A DNA stretch of 14,678 nucleotides from the NCBI GenBank assembly GCA_946482335.1, contig CAMLRG010000138.1:1-14678 (forward strand). Direction: 5' to 3'. The DNA is from an uncultured Duganella sp. GTDB lineage: Bacteria; Pseudomonadota; Gammaproteobacteria; Burkholderiales; Burkholderiaceae. The stretch's first letter is position 1, and every line of letters begins with the position of its first letter. Positions 12,544 to 14,678 of the stretch are shown here, piece after piece. The position numbers and the translations under genes are program-made. The notes below the pieces were generated by a model. It had not been told where the DNA came from. It was given only the letters and a program-made list of their open reading frames with translations, and searched no databases.

Positions 12544-13250
12544 AATGCCTCCACGCGCAAGTCGACCGAGGCGCTGGCGGCATTGCCATCGCTATCGGTC
12601 GCCGTCATGGTCAAGCGGTGCCGCCCCACGCTCAGGGCCGACGTGCGCAGCATGATGCCCCGGCCCAGCGGCCCGTCGCGGTCCGAATGCCAGGCAATCG
12701 CTTGCCCCAGCAGCACGCCATCGTCCGCATCGAAAGCGCTGCCTTCCAGCCGCACCTGGGCGCCCGCCGCGACAGTGCTGTCCAGGCCCGGCGACACGAT
12801 CAGCAAATCCTGCGGGCGCTTGCGCGCCACCGTGAAAGGCGCCGAGGTCGCATCGCTGAACTGCACGCCATCCGATACCACGACCCGCAATCGCGCCGCG
12901 CCCGCCGCGCTGCCCGGCAAACCATCGAAATCCACCGCCATGCTGCCCTGCGCCCCAAGCCCCTCCGCCGCGCCGACCAGCCGCCAGTGCGCGCCCGCGT
13001 CCGGCGAGTAGTACAGCCAGGCGGCAAAGCTGCCGCCGCCATCGGCCACCTGCCAGTGCACTTGCCGGCAGCCGGCAAGCATCACCGTCCCAAGCCGCCG
13101 GGCCGCTGGCAGCGCGAGGCCCGGCTCCCCCGGCGCCAGTGCCCATGGCACGCGCGCGCCGCCCGCCCTGGGCGCCTGATAGATTCCCTGGTCCGGCGGC
13201 GCCAGCGACGCCACCGCCGCCAGGACTGTTATCGATAGAAACGACGGCAT
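12540..13250 (-). CDS. Exported Ig-like domain protein
   Basis: The product has 236 residues with a short hydrophobic leader (MPSFLSITVLAAVASLA) likely to be a signal peptide. Two beta-sandwich-type modules follow. Residues about 54-141 contain YYSPDAGAHW and LRVVVSDGVQFSDATSAPF. Residues about 148-234 contain SPGLDSTVAAGAQVRLEGSA, DGVLLGQAIAWHSDRDGPLG and HRLTMTATDSDGNAASASV, the Ig/cadherin-like pattern. Such paired modules usually form the C-terminal tail of much larger secreted proteins, so this stand-alone form is unusual and may be a remnant or a small adhesion or scaffold protein. A GGAGGGGG ribosome site lies just before the ATG. A 78-residue TM gene follows in overlap. Envelope or extracellular location is inferred. 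Confidence 0.75.
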   Translation of the reverse strand: MPSFLSITVLAAVASLAPPDQGIYQAPRAGGARVPWALAPGEPGLALPAARRLGTVMLAGCRQVHWQVADGGGSFAAWLYYSPDAGAHWRLVGAAEGLGAQGSMAVDFDGLPGSAAGAARLRVVVSDGVQFSDATSAPFTVARKRPQDLLIVSPGLDSTVAAGAQVRLEGSAFDADDGVLLGQAIAWHSDRDGPLGRGIMLRTSALSVGRHRLTMTATDSDGNAASASVDLRVEAL

Positions 13251-13294
13251 CGCCCCCTCCGCGCCAAAGCGATCACCCTTCCAGTCTAGACAGG

Positions 13295-13303
13295 ATTATC
13301 ACA
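13295..13303 (-). promoter_or_regulatory. Possible extended -10 promoter of the Ig-like gene
   Basis: On the minus strand TGT followed by GATAAT (13303-13295) matches an extended -10 element, with AT-rich sequence upstream. It would give a 5' leader of about 38 nt before the ATG at 13250. No good -35 is visible. Confidence 0.35.
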
Positions 13304-13353
13304 ATTACATGATTAATATCTAATCAACGCTTGATCGAACGCAAAGAAATTCC

Positions 13354-13383
13354 CTTGAAAAGGGAAAGTGTCGTCCCTATAAT
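13354..13383 (+). promoter_or_regulatory. groESL promoter (sigma70, with sigma32-like features)
   Basis: TTGAAA (13355-13360), a 17-bp spacer and TATAAT (13378-13383) form a near-perfect sigma70 promoter. The same bases can be read as CTTGAAA, 14 bp, CCCTATAAT, which resembles the heat-shock sigma32 consensus (CTTGAA...CCCCATnT). The start site would fall near 13390, inside the CIRCE element. Confidence 0.8.
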
Positions 13384-13385
13384 TG

Positions 13386-13412
13386 TTGGCACTCGTTAGC
13401 GGAGAGTGCTAA
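13386..13412. promoter_or_regulatory. CIRCE operator (HrcA binding site)
   Basis: TTGGCACTC (13386-13394), nine bases, GAGTGCTAA (13404-13412) matches the CIRCE consensus TTAGCACTC-N9-GAGTGCTAA with one mismatch at the third base of the left arm. It sits at the predicted transcription start of groESL, where HrcA represses at normal temperature. hrcA is not in the window. Confidence 0.92.
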
Positions 13413-13446
13413 CAACGATTAATAAACCGAGTTAAAGGAGTTTTGT

Positions 13447-13737
13447 ATGAACCTTCGCCCTTTGCATGACCGCGTCATCGTCAAACGCCTGGACCAGGAA
13501 ACCAAGACCGCTTCCGGCCTGATCATCCCTGATGCAGCCGCCGAGAAGCCAGACCAGGGTGAAGTGCTGGCAGTTGGCAACGGCAAAGTTGCCGACAACG
13601 GCACCGTGCGCGCTCTGGAAGTGAAAGTGGGCGACCGCGTTCTGTTCGGCAAATACGCCGGTCAAGCCGTCAAAGTAGACGGCCAGGAACTGCTGGTAAT
13701 GCGCGAAGAAGACATCATGGCCGTGGTGCAGAAGTAA
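13447..13737 (+). CDS. groES: Co-chaperonin GroES
   Basis: The 96-residue protein starts [18 protein letters not shown], the conserved GroES beginning. It contains a mobile-loop region around residues 16-33 ([18 protein letters not shown]), with the GLIIPD motif that contacts GroEL. It caps the GroEL ring and helps fold cytosolic proteins. An AAGGAG ribosome site (13435-13440) lies 6 nt before the ATG. The gene is first in the groESL operon behind a CIRCE-overlapping promoter, with groEL 42 nt downstream. Length and sequence are normal. Confidence 0.98.
   Translation: MNLRPLHDRVIVKRLDQETKTASGLIIPDAAAEKPDQGEVLAVGNGKVADNGTVRALEVKVGDRVLFGKYAGQAVKVDGQELLVMREEDIMAVVQK

Positions 13738-14678
<941 letters not shown>

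Noticed and set aside
10889..12589. A 566-codon minus-strand frame opposite the sensor kinase
   Set aside because: The peptide is Arg/Gln/His/Ala-rich, typical of antisense frames in GC-rich genes, while the plus strand encodes all kinase motifs.

Overview
The window is GC-rich chromosomal DNA from a betaproteobacterium. The most likely family is Oxalobacteraceae (Massilia/Duganella-like). I infer this from protein style, the ilvD-LysR-lgt and zapA-6S RNA neighbourhoods, and a CIRCE-controlled groESL operon; no 16S or other phylogenetic marker is present. The first 5.4 kb and the last 1.3 kb are housekeeping, and the middle 8 kb is accessory in character.

Layout. 1-260 (-) is the 5' part of ilvD, divergent from a LysR regulator (351-1316, +) that abuts lgt (1317-2126, +). 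From 5415 down to 2128 all genes lie on the minus strand: a ZapB-like coiled-coil gene, zapA, 6S RNA with its terminator, an EVE-domain gene, a TauE/SafE permease, and a two-gene (split) chromate transporter. These genes overlap or nearly touch. The first appears to be transcribed as a leaderless mRNA, and the EVE-TauE-Chr genes begin 18 nt after the 6S terminator T-tract.

The centre (5502-10097, -) is one 1531-residue, cysteine-free, RTX-type beta-roll protein. It has an amphipathic N-terminus, dozens of 18-residue repeats, helical and Ser/Thr/Gln-rich inserts at defined points of the repeat, and a canonical RTX block plus C-terminal domain typical of type I secretion substrates. It is divergent from an OmpR-family response regulator and sensor kinase (10242-12436, +). 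The 144-bp gap between them carries a perfect GATTACA-N4-TGTAATC palindrome and further TTACA half-sites, so the two-component system is a plausible regulator of the giant protein. Convergent to the kinase is a two-gene minus-strand unit: a small exported Ig-like protein and a 78-residue single-TM protein whose 3' end overlaps the kinase gene. The window closes with groES and the first 899 nt of groEL, behind a strong promoter and a CIRCE operator.

The most novel material is the RTX-like protein with its divergent two-component system. Its function cannot be read from sequence; a secreted or surface-layer, matrix or adhesin role is an inference. No secretion genes (ABC transporter, membrane fusion protein, TolC) lie in the window.
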